Notes: generated from the letters alone by a model not told the origin. DNA of 13,546 bases from Candidatus Woesearchaeota archaeon (GCA_002687795.1 NZBG01000015.1:1-13546), one strand, 5' to 3'. Shown: positions 7,901 through 13,510, numbered from the stretch's first letter. A program made the numbers and translations.

Positions 7901-8226
7901 ACAAAGCTGTTCTCCTTAACGCTGACAATCTCCTCCATGCTGCTGCTCGCTTCTACCCCAATATCGCTTGCATTGCTCCCGATATTCATTACCCTTATTG
8001 ACCTGTTCAGGAACTCATTGCTCTTAATAAGCACCTTAATCAGGATCTGGTCAACATCAATCTCCTGCAGCAGCTCCTTCTTCACTGCACCTTCCACGCC
8101 TCTCTCCTGCACAAACTTTGTATAAAAGCTGCCCGAAAGCAAAATAGCCAGGATAATCAGGAAGAACACTACAAAAACCTTCTTGCTATCCACTTCTCCT
8201 CTCTTACCTGCCATTCTACTTGCCAT
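4984..8226 (-). CDS. Two-pass membrane protein with a long charged helical cytoplasmic rod
   Basis: 1080 residues. TM1 about 17-32; an outside segment 33-295 with two beta-sandwich domains (about 62-160 and 163-268) and a CNSDPFC loop (C287, C293) next to TM2 at 297-318; then about 760 cytoplasmic residues. The cytoplasmic part is mostly E/R/K repeats (e.g. ELERERR, ERLKKER), typical of a single alpha-helix or coiled coil. It is interrupted by three GFYK/GLYK modules (about 376-388, 520-535, 779-795) and two related helical domains (about 598-676 and 911-989). The tail ends with a Gly/Lys/Ser linker and a final charged helix. No enzyme motif is visible. Start: the ATG at 8226 overlaps the upstream gene by 11 nt; an ATG at 8214 (residue 5), just after that gene's stop, is a fair alternative. 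It is translationally linked to the 774-residue partner. Function unknown; a scaffold or mechanical link from envelope to cytoplasm is inferred. Confidence 0.85.
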   Translation of the reverse strand: MASRMAGKRGEVDSKKVFVVFFLIILAILLSGSFYTKFVQERGVEGAVKKELLQEIDVDQILIKVLIKSNEFLNRSIRVMNIGSNASDIGVEASSSMEEIVSVKENSFVLKPGQTKVLPVIFSAFDKEKRIEHIPDVYIGKLNVKSGEHVKVVPLIVEIESKNILFDMNLNPLARERTIYSGDKVTIEVRLFNLEEIKPVNIEMEYYVKDLDGNTIISESETVVVQKQASFFKTINIPDNFKSENYVFTALAKYGSSTGTASYLFEVAQAEKVVIEKGIRFSPSYLCNSDPFCWVTFYMIIFVVFALGACVYFFIGGWLYNKLNAAFSKKYKKKVLDKREKQLEEMEKAHGELLKIKDIKFKQKVEERKRRSGRFRRFLHSAGFYKSERERRELERERRELERERKLRRERRRQERQEWKRERLREGRKLKEEKEKLMFEEEKRKIEEEQRRLKERKKLDEFKEREEEKKTLEEEKRKKEENKRLGELREKEENKERLEEKRRIEREKEKRAIARRERTRRLHGLLRRVGLYKRKEEKKREERKREKKLREKEREKAREEELRKKAAQEEERIRKEREEKERIKADKEERKRRKKELKLRSKLSKKTDKFRLLARKAEGYVEEKRADMVVGSYSKLKAFYDKLIALPLKAEVKKELYSKLNNVYLWVRREKQTAIERSERKRKIRLEKIRRREEERRKREEVERKLGERRRLEEIKRRNEREKEERKREEEEKGLLEERRKERERKRNEKERERLKKERERLKKEREKRKAAAREERKKKMHALLHRTGLYKTEEERRKEKRERLRKLREKERERKRILNEEREKEAEIKRLEEVKRKEESKRLEELKRKEEEKNRADELRKEREEKRRLRELRQKEKEEKRKQLEISRKQKERERLEEQRRKENEEKELRAKELLEKRLVRFNSTFSRIERLIKNNDVDGVAASYAALKGIYSKLILSQLSREQKAVLYNRLKDAYEWMVGQKQKEIAEIKRAKEEKEKKRGKEKEKEKRKEKGKEGMPWKIKGVKPAAKKGSKDSKGSKGFEDSRGASSEEEELSRKEAELERKEREQLKKFEELMKK
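5931..5981. repeat. 21-bp tandem repeat inside the helical-rod gene
   Basis: Two near-identical 21-nt units (plus strand ctttccttcttcagcctctc with a variable last base) plus a partial third encode the 7-residue unit ERLKKER. A similar 21-nt duplication encoding ELERERR lies near 7014-7070. These point to growth of the rod by slippage or unequal recombination. Confidence 0.6.
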
Positions 8227-8377
8227 TCGAGCCCTTTCTCACCTTTTTAACATCGATCTTGCTCAGATCTATCTCAACAAAATCTTTCTCAGACAAATCC
8301 AATAATTTGACTATATCAGAAGGAATTCTAACTACAAGGCCTCCGCTCTGCTTCATGACCTTTTTGACATATCTCAT
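8216..8377 (-). CDS. Small AbrB/SpoVT-like (MazE-type) DNA-binding protein
   Basis: A 53-residue protein. The sequence MRYVKKVMKQSGGLVVRIP, followed by SDIVKLLDLSEKDFVEI, matches the swapped-hairpin AbrB pattern: strand, G-x-x-x-V-R-I-P, a short helix around IVKLL, then D-x-V-E-I. Such proteins dimerise and bind DNA as transition-state regulators or antitoxins. There is no toxin gene next to it; instead its 3' end overlaps the start of the 1080-residue membrane protein, so it heads that operon. A TATA-like TTAAAATA at 8403-8410 (minus) lies about 30 nt upstream of the ATG, predicting a leaderless transcript. The fold call is reasonably secure; its target, possibly its own operon, is inferred. 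An inner ATG at residue 8 is a weaker alternative start. Confidence 0.8.
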   Translation of the reverse strand: MRYVKKVMKQSGGLVVRIPSDIVKLLDLSEKDFVEIDLSKIDVKKVRKGSNGK

Positions 8378-8402
8378 ATTATTTGTATTTTCTCGGTTAT
8401 CG

Positions 8403-8410
8403 CTATTTTA
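8403..8410 (-). promoter_or_regulatory. Candidate TATA box of the AbrB-led operon
   Basis: On the minus strand TTAAAATA is centred about 30 nt before the ATG at 8377, the spacing expected for a leaderless archaeal gene. Other AT-rich stretches lie further upstream, so the choice is tentative. Confidence 0.4.
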
Positions 8411-8455
8411 ACAATAAAAAACATTAAATAACTGCTGTTTCATATATGCTCGAAG

Positions 8456-8463
8456 TTTATAAA
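8456..8463 (+). promoter_or_regulatory. TATA box preceding the structured RNA region
   Basis: TTTATAAA is a consensus archaeal TATA box with CGAAG upstream as a possible BRE. Transcription should begin about 8482-8488, just before the nested stems at 8499-8594. No protein gene starts at that point, and the next plus-strand gene has its own TATA box. Confidence 0.5.
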
Positions 8464-8498
8464 GGTTTCTATGATTAGGGCTTAGTAGCCCCTTTGAC

Positions 8499-8594
8499 GC
8501 GCTCTCGCTCTGAGCTTAGCTCAGGGTTAATTTCTCTCCCACTCGCAAGCCAAGGGGGAGATAAATTAAGTTACCTTCAGGTGACCAAGAGCGC
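8499..8594 (+). ncRNA. Candidate structured RNA with a four-way junction
   Basis: Four stems nest without conflict. P1: GCGCTCT (8499-8505) pairs with AGAGCGC (8588-8594). P2: CTGAGC-TTA-GCTCAG (8510-8524). P3: TTAATTT (8527-8533) pairs with AAATTAA (8563-8569) and, after one C-T mismatch, TCTCCC (8535-8540) pairs with GGGAGA (8556-8561) around a 15-nt loop. P4: GTTACC-TTCA-GGTGAC (8570-8585) with one G-T wobble. Two more hairpins flank it: GGGCT-TAGT-AGCCC (8478-8491) and CTTAAT-AGG-ATTAAG (8594-8608). The region looks richer in G+C than nearby spacers and has an upstream TATA box. It is not a tRNA: P4's 4-nt loop is no T-loop and the anticodon arm does not fit. It could be a free small RNA; it is less likely a leader of the next gene. 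Strand is inferred from the promoter. Confidence 0.5.
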
Positions 8595-8635
8595 TTAATA
8601 GGATTAAGGAGACTTTACCTGCATTTACAGCAAAA

Positions 8636-8643
8636 TTTAAAAA
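8636..8643 (+). promoter_or_regulatory. TATA box of the DUF99 gene
   Basis: TTTAAAAA is centred about 26 nt before the ATG at 8666, predicting a leaderless mRNA that would not include the upstream structured region. Confidence 0.55.
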
Positions 8644-8665
8644 CAACAAAACCCATGAAAACAGC

Positions 8666-9229
8666 ATGATAAGAAAAGAAATACGCATCTTAGGAATAGA
8701 CGATGCCCCCTTCAGCAAGCAAAAGGCATCAGATGTAACCGTGATTTGCACAGTCTACAGAGGCAGTTCTTTCTTTGACGGAATTCTCTCAACAAAAATA
8801 AGAAAAGACGGCAATAACTCAACAAACAAGCTGATCAAAGCCATAAACAGCTCAAAATTCAAGTCTCAATTAAGATGCATAATGACAGACGGCATTGCAC
8901 TGGGCGGCTTCAACGTCATAGACATAAAGAAGCTCTACAAAGCCACAAAAATCCCTGTAATGGTAGTCATCAGAAGAATGCCTGACCTAAAAAAGATAAA
9001 AACCACTCTAACCAAGCTAAATATGCCCCAAAAATACAAACTAATAGAAAGCGCTGGAAAAATACACCATATAAACAGCCTATATGTCCAGCTCATAGGC
9101 CTAACCCCTCAAACAGCAAAAAGAATCCTGGAAATAACCTGCACAAGGTCAATCATCCCGGAGCCAATCAGAATTGCCCACTTAATAGCCTCAGGAGTCA
9201 CAGAAGGAGAAAGCAGGGGAAGGGCTTAA
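8666..9229 (+). CDS. DUF99/UPF0215 family protein (Endonuclease V-related)
   Basis: 187 residues, the usual length of this archaeal family (COG1628/DUF99). Family hallmarks are visible in order: GIDDAPF near the N-terminus (residues 10-16), TDGIALGGFNVID (about 74-86), the YVQLIGLTPQTAKRIL segment, and the C-terminal PEPIRIAHLIASGVTEGESRG. The family is related to Endonuclease V, which cuts DNA near deaminated bases, and is thought to act on damaged (deaminated) nucleic acid; D12 or D13 and D75 are candidate metal ligands by analogy. It sits 52 bp upstream of rad50 on the same strand, which fits a DNA repair role, although rad50 seems to have its own promoter. Family assignment is firm; the biochemical role is from family knowledge and less sure. 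Confidence 0.9.
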   Translation: MIRKEIRILGIDDAPFSKQKASDVTVICTVYRGSSFFDGILSTKIRKDGNNSTNKLIKAINSSKFKSQLRCIMTDGIALGGFNVIDIKKLYKATKIPVMVVIRRMPDLKKIKTTLTKLNMPQKYKLIESAGKIHHINSLYVQLIGLTPQTAKRILEITCTRSIIPEPIRIAHLIASGVTEGESRGRA

Positions 9230-9252
9230 TCTATACTCTACTATAACAATCC

Positions 9253-9260
9253 TTTTTAAC
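9253..9260 (+). promoter_or_regulatory. Candidate TATA box of rad50
   Basis: TTTTTAAC is centred about 26 nt before the ATG at 9282, consistent with a leaderless rad50 transcript. The match to consensus is moderate, and readthrough from the DUF99 gene is also possible. Confidence 0.4.
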
Positions 9261-9281
9261 ATCCCTTCATTCACTTTTTCT

Positions 9282-11729
9282 ATGCTTATAAAATCTTTAA
9301 AACTAACCAACATCCGCTCATACATCAATGAGACCATAGAATTCCCTGAAGGCTCAGTCCTTCTCTCAGGCGATGTTGGCTCAGGAAAAAGCAGCATCCT
9401 TTTAGCCATAGAATTTGCCCTGTTCGGCATAAGGAGATCAGGCCTGCCCGGCTCTTTGCTATTAAGAAAAGGCTCATCATCCGGCTCAGTTGAGCTGAGA
9501 TTCAGCATAGGCAACAATGAAGTAACTGTCAAAAGAACGCTAAAAAAAGCCAAAGACGATGTTCAGCAGGACACAGGCTATACAATAATCAACGGACTAA
9601 AAGCAGAAGGCACAGCCATTGAGCTGAAATCAAAGCTCTTCGACCTTCTTGGCTATCCCAAAGAACTGCTCACAAAAAGCAAAAGCCTCATCTACAGGTA
9701 CACAGTCTACACCCCCCAGGAAGAGATGAAGCAGATTCTATTGGAAGATGAAGAGCAGCGCCTTGACATCCTGAGAAAAGTGTTTGCCATTGACAAATAC
9801 AAAAAAATCAGGGACAACTCCTCAGTCTTCATAAAACAGATAAAAGAAAAGAAAAAAGAGCTGGACGGCAGATTAATTGACCTGGAGCCAAAAAAGGCAG
9901 AAAAAGCCAAACAGGAAAAAGAATTAAGCAGCTTAACAGCCAAATTAGACAATCTTCACCCAGAGCTAAACAAAATAAAAACTGAGCTTGCAAAAAAGAA
10001 AGAAGAACTTACCAAATTAGAGCAGTGGATAAAAGAGCTAAACTCATTAAAAAAAGACCTTGAAATCAACAACTCAAAAATCAATGAAAAAACCCTTCAG
10101 CTAAAGAAAAACATACAAAACATCTCAGAACTAAAAACCACTCTCAACGCCATTAAAAACAAGTTAGAAAAATTCAGCCCTGAGCTCAGCGAAGAAGAGC
10201 TTGAAACTGAACTTAATCTAAAAGAAAAAGAGCTAAGCCAAACAACCCAAAACAAAGCATTGCTTGAAGAAAAGCTTAACGCTCTGAAAACCAAGCTAAA
10301 AGAAATAAACAAAGAACTCGAAGAAAAACAAAACCTAACCTCAGAGCTGAACGAAAAAGATTTCCTCCACAAGCAGCTGGCAGTCATGGTCTCCAATAAA
10401 AAAAGCATTCTCCCAAAATCAGAAAAAACCGAAAACGCTTTGGAAGAAATAAAAAAGAAAACACGGGAATGCGAAGTAAAAAAATGGGGCTCTAACGAAG
10501 TTATACAAAATATAAGCTCAATGGAAAAATGCCCAACCTGCTACCAAAACGTGCCCAGCGAACATAAACAAAGAATCAGCGCAAATGAAACAAAAAAGCT
10601 CTCAGAACTAAACAGCCAGCTAACCGCTCTAAACATAAAAAGCAGCCAAACCAACAAAGAGCTCCAAACCCTAAAAGAGCAGATAGGCACAATACACACA
10701 AAAGAAAAAGAGCTGGAGCGTGTAGATGAAACCATCAGCAGCCTGACCCAGCGCCTAAAAGCGATCACTGAAAAAGAGCTCCTGCTATCAAACCTAAAAC
10801 AAGAAGAAACACACCACCTTCTTTCCTTAGACACTCTCAACAAAACCAACCTTGAACAAAAAACCTCTCAAATCACTTTATTAAAACAAAAGCTAAAAGA
10901 CGCTCAGGAAAAAAAGCACTTAACCAGCCTGCTAACCGACAAAAACACCCTTTTAGCAACTCTAACCAATGAGCAGGAAACCCTAAAGGCCGAGACAGAA
11001 TCGCTGAAAGAGGCTATTAGGGATATTGAAAGGCAGCTTAAAGAGAAAGAAGGCATTGAAGAAATTTATAATACCCGGAAAAAGGAACTTGAAGCAATAT
11101 TAACAAAAGAAAAAGATACAGAGATTAACATAGCAGCCTTAGAAAAAGAAAAGCAGGGCATATCCAACATAATCGACTCATTAACAAAAGAGATAACCAT
11201 TAAGTTAACATACAAAAACAGTCTAAAAAAGCTAAACAGCCTGCAGCACTGGCTTGAAGAATACTTCATCAACCTCATGAACACAATAGAAAAGCATGTA
11301 ATGCTAAGATTAAACAGGGAATTCAACGACCTCCTCATAAATTGGTTCAACATCCTCATGGAAAGCGAAACCCTGAACATAAGGCTGGACGACCGCTTCA
11401 CCCCAATAATCGAGCAGGACGGCTATGAAATCGGCATCAACAACCTCAGCGGAGGAGAAAAAACCAGCCTTGCGCTGGCATACAGGCTTGCCCTAAACAA
11501 AGTTATCAACGAGCTCATCACCGGCATAAAAACAAAAGACATAATCGTGCTTGACGAGCCCACTGACGGCTTCTCCTCAGAACAGCTCGACAAGGTAAGA
11601 ACAGTCTTAGAGCAATTAAAAATAAAGCAGGTCATCATAGTCTCCCATGAAAGCAAGATAGAAAGCTTTGTTGAGAATATAATAAGAGTTAACAAAGAAG
11701 AGAATGTTTCAAAGATTTCTGTAAGTTAA
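9282..11729 (+). CDS. rad50: Rad50 DNA repair ATPase with zinc hook
   Basis: 815 residues, slightly short for an archaeal Rad50. N-terminal ATPase half: MLIKSLKLTNIRSY, Walker A GDVGSGKSS (30-38), FALFG (46-49), Q-loop Q146 in YTPQEE. Two long charged coiled-coil arms (about 175-400 and 430-650) flank a CPTC zinc hook (C417, C420). C-terminal half: ABC signature LSGGEK (722-727), Walker B with D758/E759 in IVLDEPTDG, and H-loop H789 in VSHESK. All catalytic motifs are intact. Rad50 dimerises through ATP and the hook, and with the Mre11 nuclease tethers and processes DNA double-strand ends. Mre11 is not in this window: the flanking genes are DUF99 upstream and a convergent TPR gene downstream, unlike the common mre11-rad50 operon. 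Confidence 0.96.
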   Translation: MLIKSLKLTNIRSYINETIEFPEGSVLLSGDVGSGKSSILLAIEFALFGIRRSGLPGSLLLRKGSSSGSVELRFSIGNNEVTVKRTLKKAKDDVQQDTGYTIINGLKAEGTAIELKSKLFDLLGYPKELLTKSKSLIYRYTVYTPQEEMKQILLEDEEQRLDILRKVFAIDKYKKIRDNSSVFIKQIKEKKKELDGRLIDLEPKKAEKAKQEKELSSLTAKLDNLHPELNKIKTELAKKKEELTKLEQWIKELNSLKKDLEINNSKINEKTLQLKKNIQNISELKTTLNAIKNKLEKFSPELSEEELETELNLKEKELSQTTQNKALLEEKLNALKTKLKEINKELEEKQNLTSELNEKDFLHKQLAVMVSNKKSILPKSEKTENALEEIKKKTRECEVKKWGSNEVIQNISSMEKCPTCYQNVPSEHKQRISANETKKLSELNSQLTALNIKSSQTNKELQTLKEQIGTIHTKEKELERVDETISSLTQRLKAITEKELLLSNLKQEETHHLLSLDTLNKTNLEQKTSQITLLKQKLKDAQEKKHLTSLLTDKNTLLATLTNEQETLKAETESLKEAIRDIERQLKEKEGIEEIYNTRKKELEAILTKEKDTEINIAALEKEKQGISNIIDSLTKEITIKLTYKNSLKKLNSLQHWLEEYFINLMNTIEKHVMLRLNREFNDLLINWFNILMESETLNIRLDDRFTPIIEQDGYEIGINNLSGGEKTSLALAYRLALNKVINELITGIKTKDIIVLDEPTDGFSSEQLDKVRTVLEQLKIKQVIIVSHESKIESFVENIIRVNKEENVSKISVS

Positions 11730-11764
11730 ATATAATAATGAACTGTTAAGTAAACGTCACCTAA

Positions 11765-11779
11765 AATGATAAAATCATT
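11765..11779. terminator. Short symmetrical hairpin at the convergent gene ends
   Basis: AATGAT-AAA-ATCATT is a perfect 6-bp inverted repeat in the 45-bp spacer between rad50 and the TPR gene, overlapping the latter's TGA and followed by GTTTTA. It may help termination from both sides; AT-only stems are weak. Confidence 0.3.
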
Positions 11780-12659
11780 GTTTTATAGGGAAAATTCTCT
11801 CTTTAAAAGAAACTAATATTAAAACTACTATAATCAACATTAAAGCTATTAGCCATATAATATTTAAACCAACTTGATATTTTACTAGTTCAAAGAAAGT
11901 TAAGCTGCTATATTCTGTATAATTAACATTAACTACCTTAATAACAATAGTTAAAATGACAACGAACAAACCTAAAACACCCACAAATTCGTATTTTATA
12001 TTGCCCACCCAATCTACAAGAGTTTTAATATTTTTTTCATTAATTTCAAATCTTTCTTCCTGATGGTCTATTGTTTCCTGTGAATCTATATACTCCTGGT
12101 CTGCAGGTAATTTCTCATAATCTGGTTCTAGTGCCAAAGCATATTGGATTTCTTTACGTGCCTTATCATATTCGCCAACTTCTACTAATGCTAATGCTCT
12201 GTTTCTAATAAAATTAATATTTTTAGGTTGTATTTCTAAAGCTAAATCTATGTTCTTAATTGCTTTTTCAAATTCCCCTTTATCTAAATAAATTAATCCT
12301 CTAAAGTTCAGAAATTCAGGGTCATTCGGAGATTTTTCCAAATCTAATTTATTGACAATAAATAGCTCTTTTGTATCATAATCCTCAGAGCTATACATAA
12401 TCTCTTGCCTTATTAATCTTAATAAGTAACTTTCAGAGTTTTTAAGATAGTTATTGATTGTTTGAATATAGTAATGAGCGTCAGTAAAATAAGATGCTTC
12501 ACCTAATTCATATATTTTTCTTATTGCGGCCTTAGTTTCTAATTTCTGTATTTTAAATTTCAATAGTTTAGAGAATTCCTGTCTAGCTTCTTTGTTTTTA
12601 TCTAATCGTATTAATTTTATAGTCTTAAATAAGATTTCTATCAGTTTATCTTCTTCCAT
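11775..12659 (-). CDS. TPR protein with two C-terminal transmembrane helices
   Basis: 294 residues. The N-terminal part (1-110) is helical and charged and may hold degenerate repeats. Two clear tetratricopeptide repeats follow: about 113-146 (FLNFRGLIYLDKGEFEKAI then LALEIQP) and 147-180 (IRNRALALVEVGEYDKAR then ALALEPD). After an acidic linker come TM1 (about 225-245) and TM2 (264-284) joined by a short loop, ending in a short KERIFPIKQ tail. It should be a membrane-anchored protein presenting a TPR scaffold to partners, probably in the cytoplasm. It uses AT-rich codons and lacks the GC-richer codon style of the surface genes. A TATA box (12680-12687) about 25 nt before the ATG predicts a leaderless transcript. 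Partner unknown. Confidence 0.85.
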   Translation of the reverse strand: MEEDKLIEILFKTIKLIRLDKNKEARQEFSKLLKFKIQKLETKAAIRKIYELGEASYFTDAHYYIQTINNYLKNSESYLLRLIRQEIMYSSEDYDTKELFIVNKLDLEKSPNDPEFLNFRGLIYLDKGEFEKAIKNIDLALEIQPKNINFIRNRALALVEVGEYDKARKEIQYALALEPDYEKLPADQEYIDSQETIDHQEERFEINEKNIKTLVDWVGNIKYEFVGVLGLFVVILTIVIKVVNVNYTEYSSLTFFELVKYQVGLNIIWLIALMLIIVVLILVSFKERIFPIKQ

Positions 12660-12679
12660 AATAAAAGAAAATATAAACT

Positions 12680-12687
12680 AATATAAA
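12680..12687 (-). promoter_or_regulatory. TATA box of the TPR gene
   Basis: On the minus strand TTTATATT lies about 25 nt (centre) before the ATG at 12659, matching archaeal leaderless spacing. Confidence 0.5.
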
Positions 12688-12713
12688 AATTGCCTATCTC
12701 AAAGTAGTCAAAA

Positions 12714-12797
12714 TCATTTCCCCCTTCTGCTTGAAGGTCTCCTGCTTGGAGGCCTCCTACTAGAAGGTCTTCTTCCACCACGTCTAGCTCTTGGCAT
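12714..12797 (-). CDS. 27-residue Arg/Ser/Pro-rich basic microprotein
   Basis: A tiny minus-strand gene starting MPRARRGGRRPSS and continuing with RRPxS units to RRGK. It has no acidic residues and is about 40% arginine. The repeated part is coded by three 15-bp tandem repeats. A perfect archaeal ribosome binding sequence, GGTGAT (12801-12806), sits 3 nt before the ATG, and a TATA box (12823-12830) lies further upstream. Such composition suggests nucleic-acid binding, protamine-like or SR-like, or contact with acidic surfaces; this is inference. An overlapping 55-codon frame starting at 12808 is also open, but lacks a binding site and reads as acidic translation of the same repeats. Protein-coding status is moderately supported. 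Confidence 0.55.
   Translation of the reverse strand: MPRARRGGRRPSSRRPPSRRPSSRRGK
12729..12773. repeat. Three 15-bp tandem repeats coding RRPxS
   Basis: Plus-strand units gcttgaaggtctcct, gcttggaggcctcct and actagaaggtcttct follow each other exactly. Differences are mostly silent in the RRPxS reading frame (the last unit changes gc to ac, still Ser), which favours that frame as the coded one. Confidence 0.75.
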
Positions 12798-12822
12798 GAT
12801 ATCACCATTATAATTATATTAT

Positions 12823-12830
12823 TTTTTAAA
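12823..12830 (-). promoter_or_regulatory. TATA box of the microprotein gene
   Basis: On the minus strand TTTAAAAA is centred about 30 nt before the ATG at 12797. The predicted start falls close to the GGTGAT site, so the leader would be very short. Confidence 0.45.
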
Positions 12831-12852
12831 TCTATCTAATTTTACTTTAATA

Positions 12853-13452
12853 TTAACTAACCTTCAGATAAATCTTATGCAATGAGCCATCATAATATTC
12901 ATCTGAATCAGGCGAGTCAATTATTCTTCCATCACAAACTCCATCAAAATCATATGCTGGGGCTGCGGGCTCAGTTGGATCATCATGGCAAATCCTGACA
13001 TCAATTATATAAGTCCCTTTCTCACTCGGCGCTTTTATAACAAGAGGCATCTTATACTGCTCATTATTCTCTATCGACAATGGCGTGCGATAAATTATAT
13101 CTGTTCCTGAGGGAATAATTTTGCTACAGGGAACATCACCAGGAATCTTTTTGCTGCACTTAATATAAATAACAAAATTATGATCAGATCCCAGAATATT
13201 CAAGATTCCCAGCCCAAACACAGCAGTCTTGCCGGCCCTCACCTCTTTCTTTGTAAAAGGGATAGCAACCCTCTCCCCAGCTATCAGAAGGTTCTCAAGC
13301 TCCTGCTCTGTCTGGCTGTCCAGGTTTGCCTTAAGCTCAGTTGCTCCTGTAAACATCTTTCTAAAAAATAAAATACCCATTAAAAGCATTGCAAGGCTCA
13401 GGATTATTATAACAAGGAAATTAACAGATAGCTGGATTGCTCTTTTATTCAT
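12853..13452 (-). CDS. Pilin-like N-terminus protein with a beta-rich extracellular domain
   Basis: 199 residues. It begins MNKRAIQLSV and continues NFLVIIILSLAMLLMGILFF, one hydrophobic helix after a short basic start. The K-R-x-x-Q-x-S-V-x-F pattern resembles archaeal type IV pilin-like (class III) signals, where cleavage falls before Q, although the Glu at mature position 5 is replaced by Asn (N11). After a polar helix (36-55) comes a beta-rich domain (about 57-199) with four cysteines, C99, C109, C155 and C173, able to form two disulfides. It may be a minor pilin, or a membrane-anchored Ig-like surface protein whose helix is kept uncleaved. Its 5' leader has a TATA box at 13539-13546 and a folded element. 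No pilus assembly genes are in the window. Confidence 0.75.
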   Translation of the reverse strand: MNKRAIQLSVNFLVIIILSLAMLLMGILFFRKMFTGATELKANLDSQTEQELENLLIAGERVAIPFTKKEVRAGKTAVFGLGILNILGSDHNFVIYIKCSKKIPGDVPCSKIIPSGTDIIYRTPLSIENNEQYKMPLVIKAPSEKGTYIIDVRICHDDPTEPAAPAYDFDGVCDGRIIDSPDSDEYYDGSLHKIYLKVS

Positions 13453-13459
13453 TACATCT

Positions 13460-13510
13460 AAAGGATACCTTGGGCTTTAGCCCAAGTTGTAGTCCACAGC
13501 TACTCCCTTT
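13460..13510 (-). promoter_or_regulatory. Structured 5' leader (small three-way junction)
   Basis: On the minus strand AAAGG (13510-13506) pairs with CCTTT (13464-13460), enclosing two hairpins: GTAG/CTAC (13503-13500 with 13492-13489) and the strong CTTGGGC/GCCCAAG (13469-13486). It ends 7 nt before the ATG at 13452 and lies within the roughly 65-nt leader predicted from the TATA box. It could control access of ribosomes to the start. The large hairpin is clear; the outer 5-bp stem could be chance. Confidence 0.4.

Noticed and set aside
8471..8513. Possible box C (ATGATTA) and box D (CTGA) of a C/D guide RNA
   Set aside because: The box C match is imperfect, there are no convincing C'/D' boxes, and the CTGA is buried in the P2 stem.
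8499..8594. tRNA interpretation of the cloverleaf-like fold
   Set aside because: The 3' hairpin has a 4-nt TTCA loop rather than a 7-nt T-loop, the D-like arm has a 3-nt loop, and no canonical anticodon loop or TTCRA motif exists on either strand.
8566..8751. Minus-strand 61-codon frame
   Set aside because: It overlaps the DUF99 start and part of the structured region, has no family features, and is antisense to a well-supported gene.
9191..9553. Minus-strand 120-codon frame
   Set aside because: Antisense to the rad50 ATP-binding region with its intact Walker A motif; no features of its own.
12641..12808. Acidic 55-codon minus-strand frame (MVISCQELDVVEEDLL...) overlapping the microprotein
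   Set aside because: No ribosome binding site, overlaps the TPR gene start, and repeat differences are less silent in this frame than in RRPxS. Not fully excluded.
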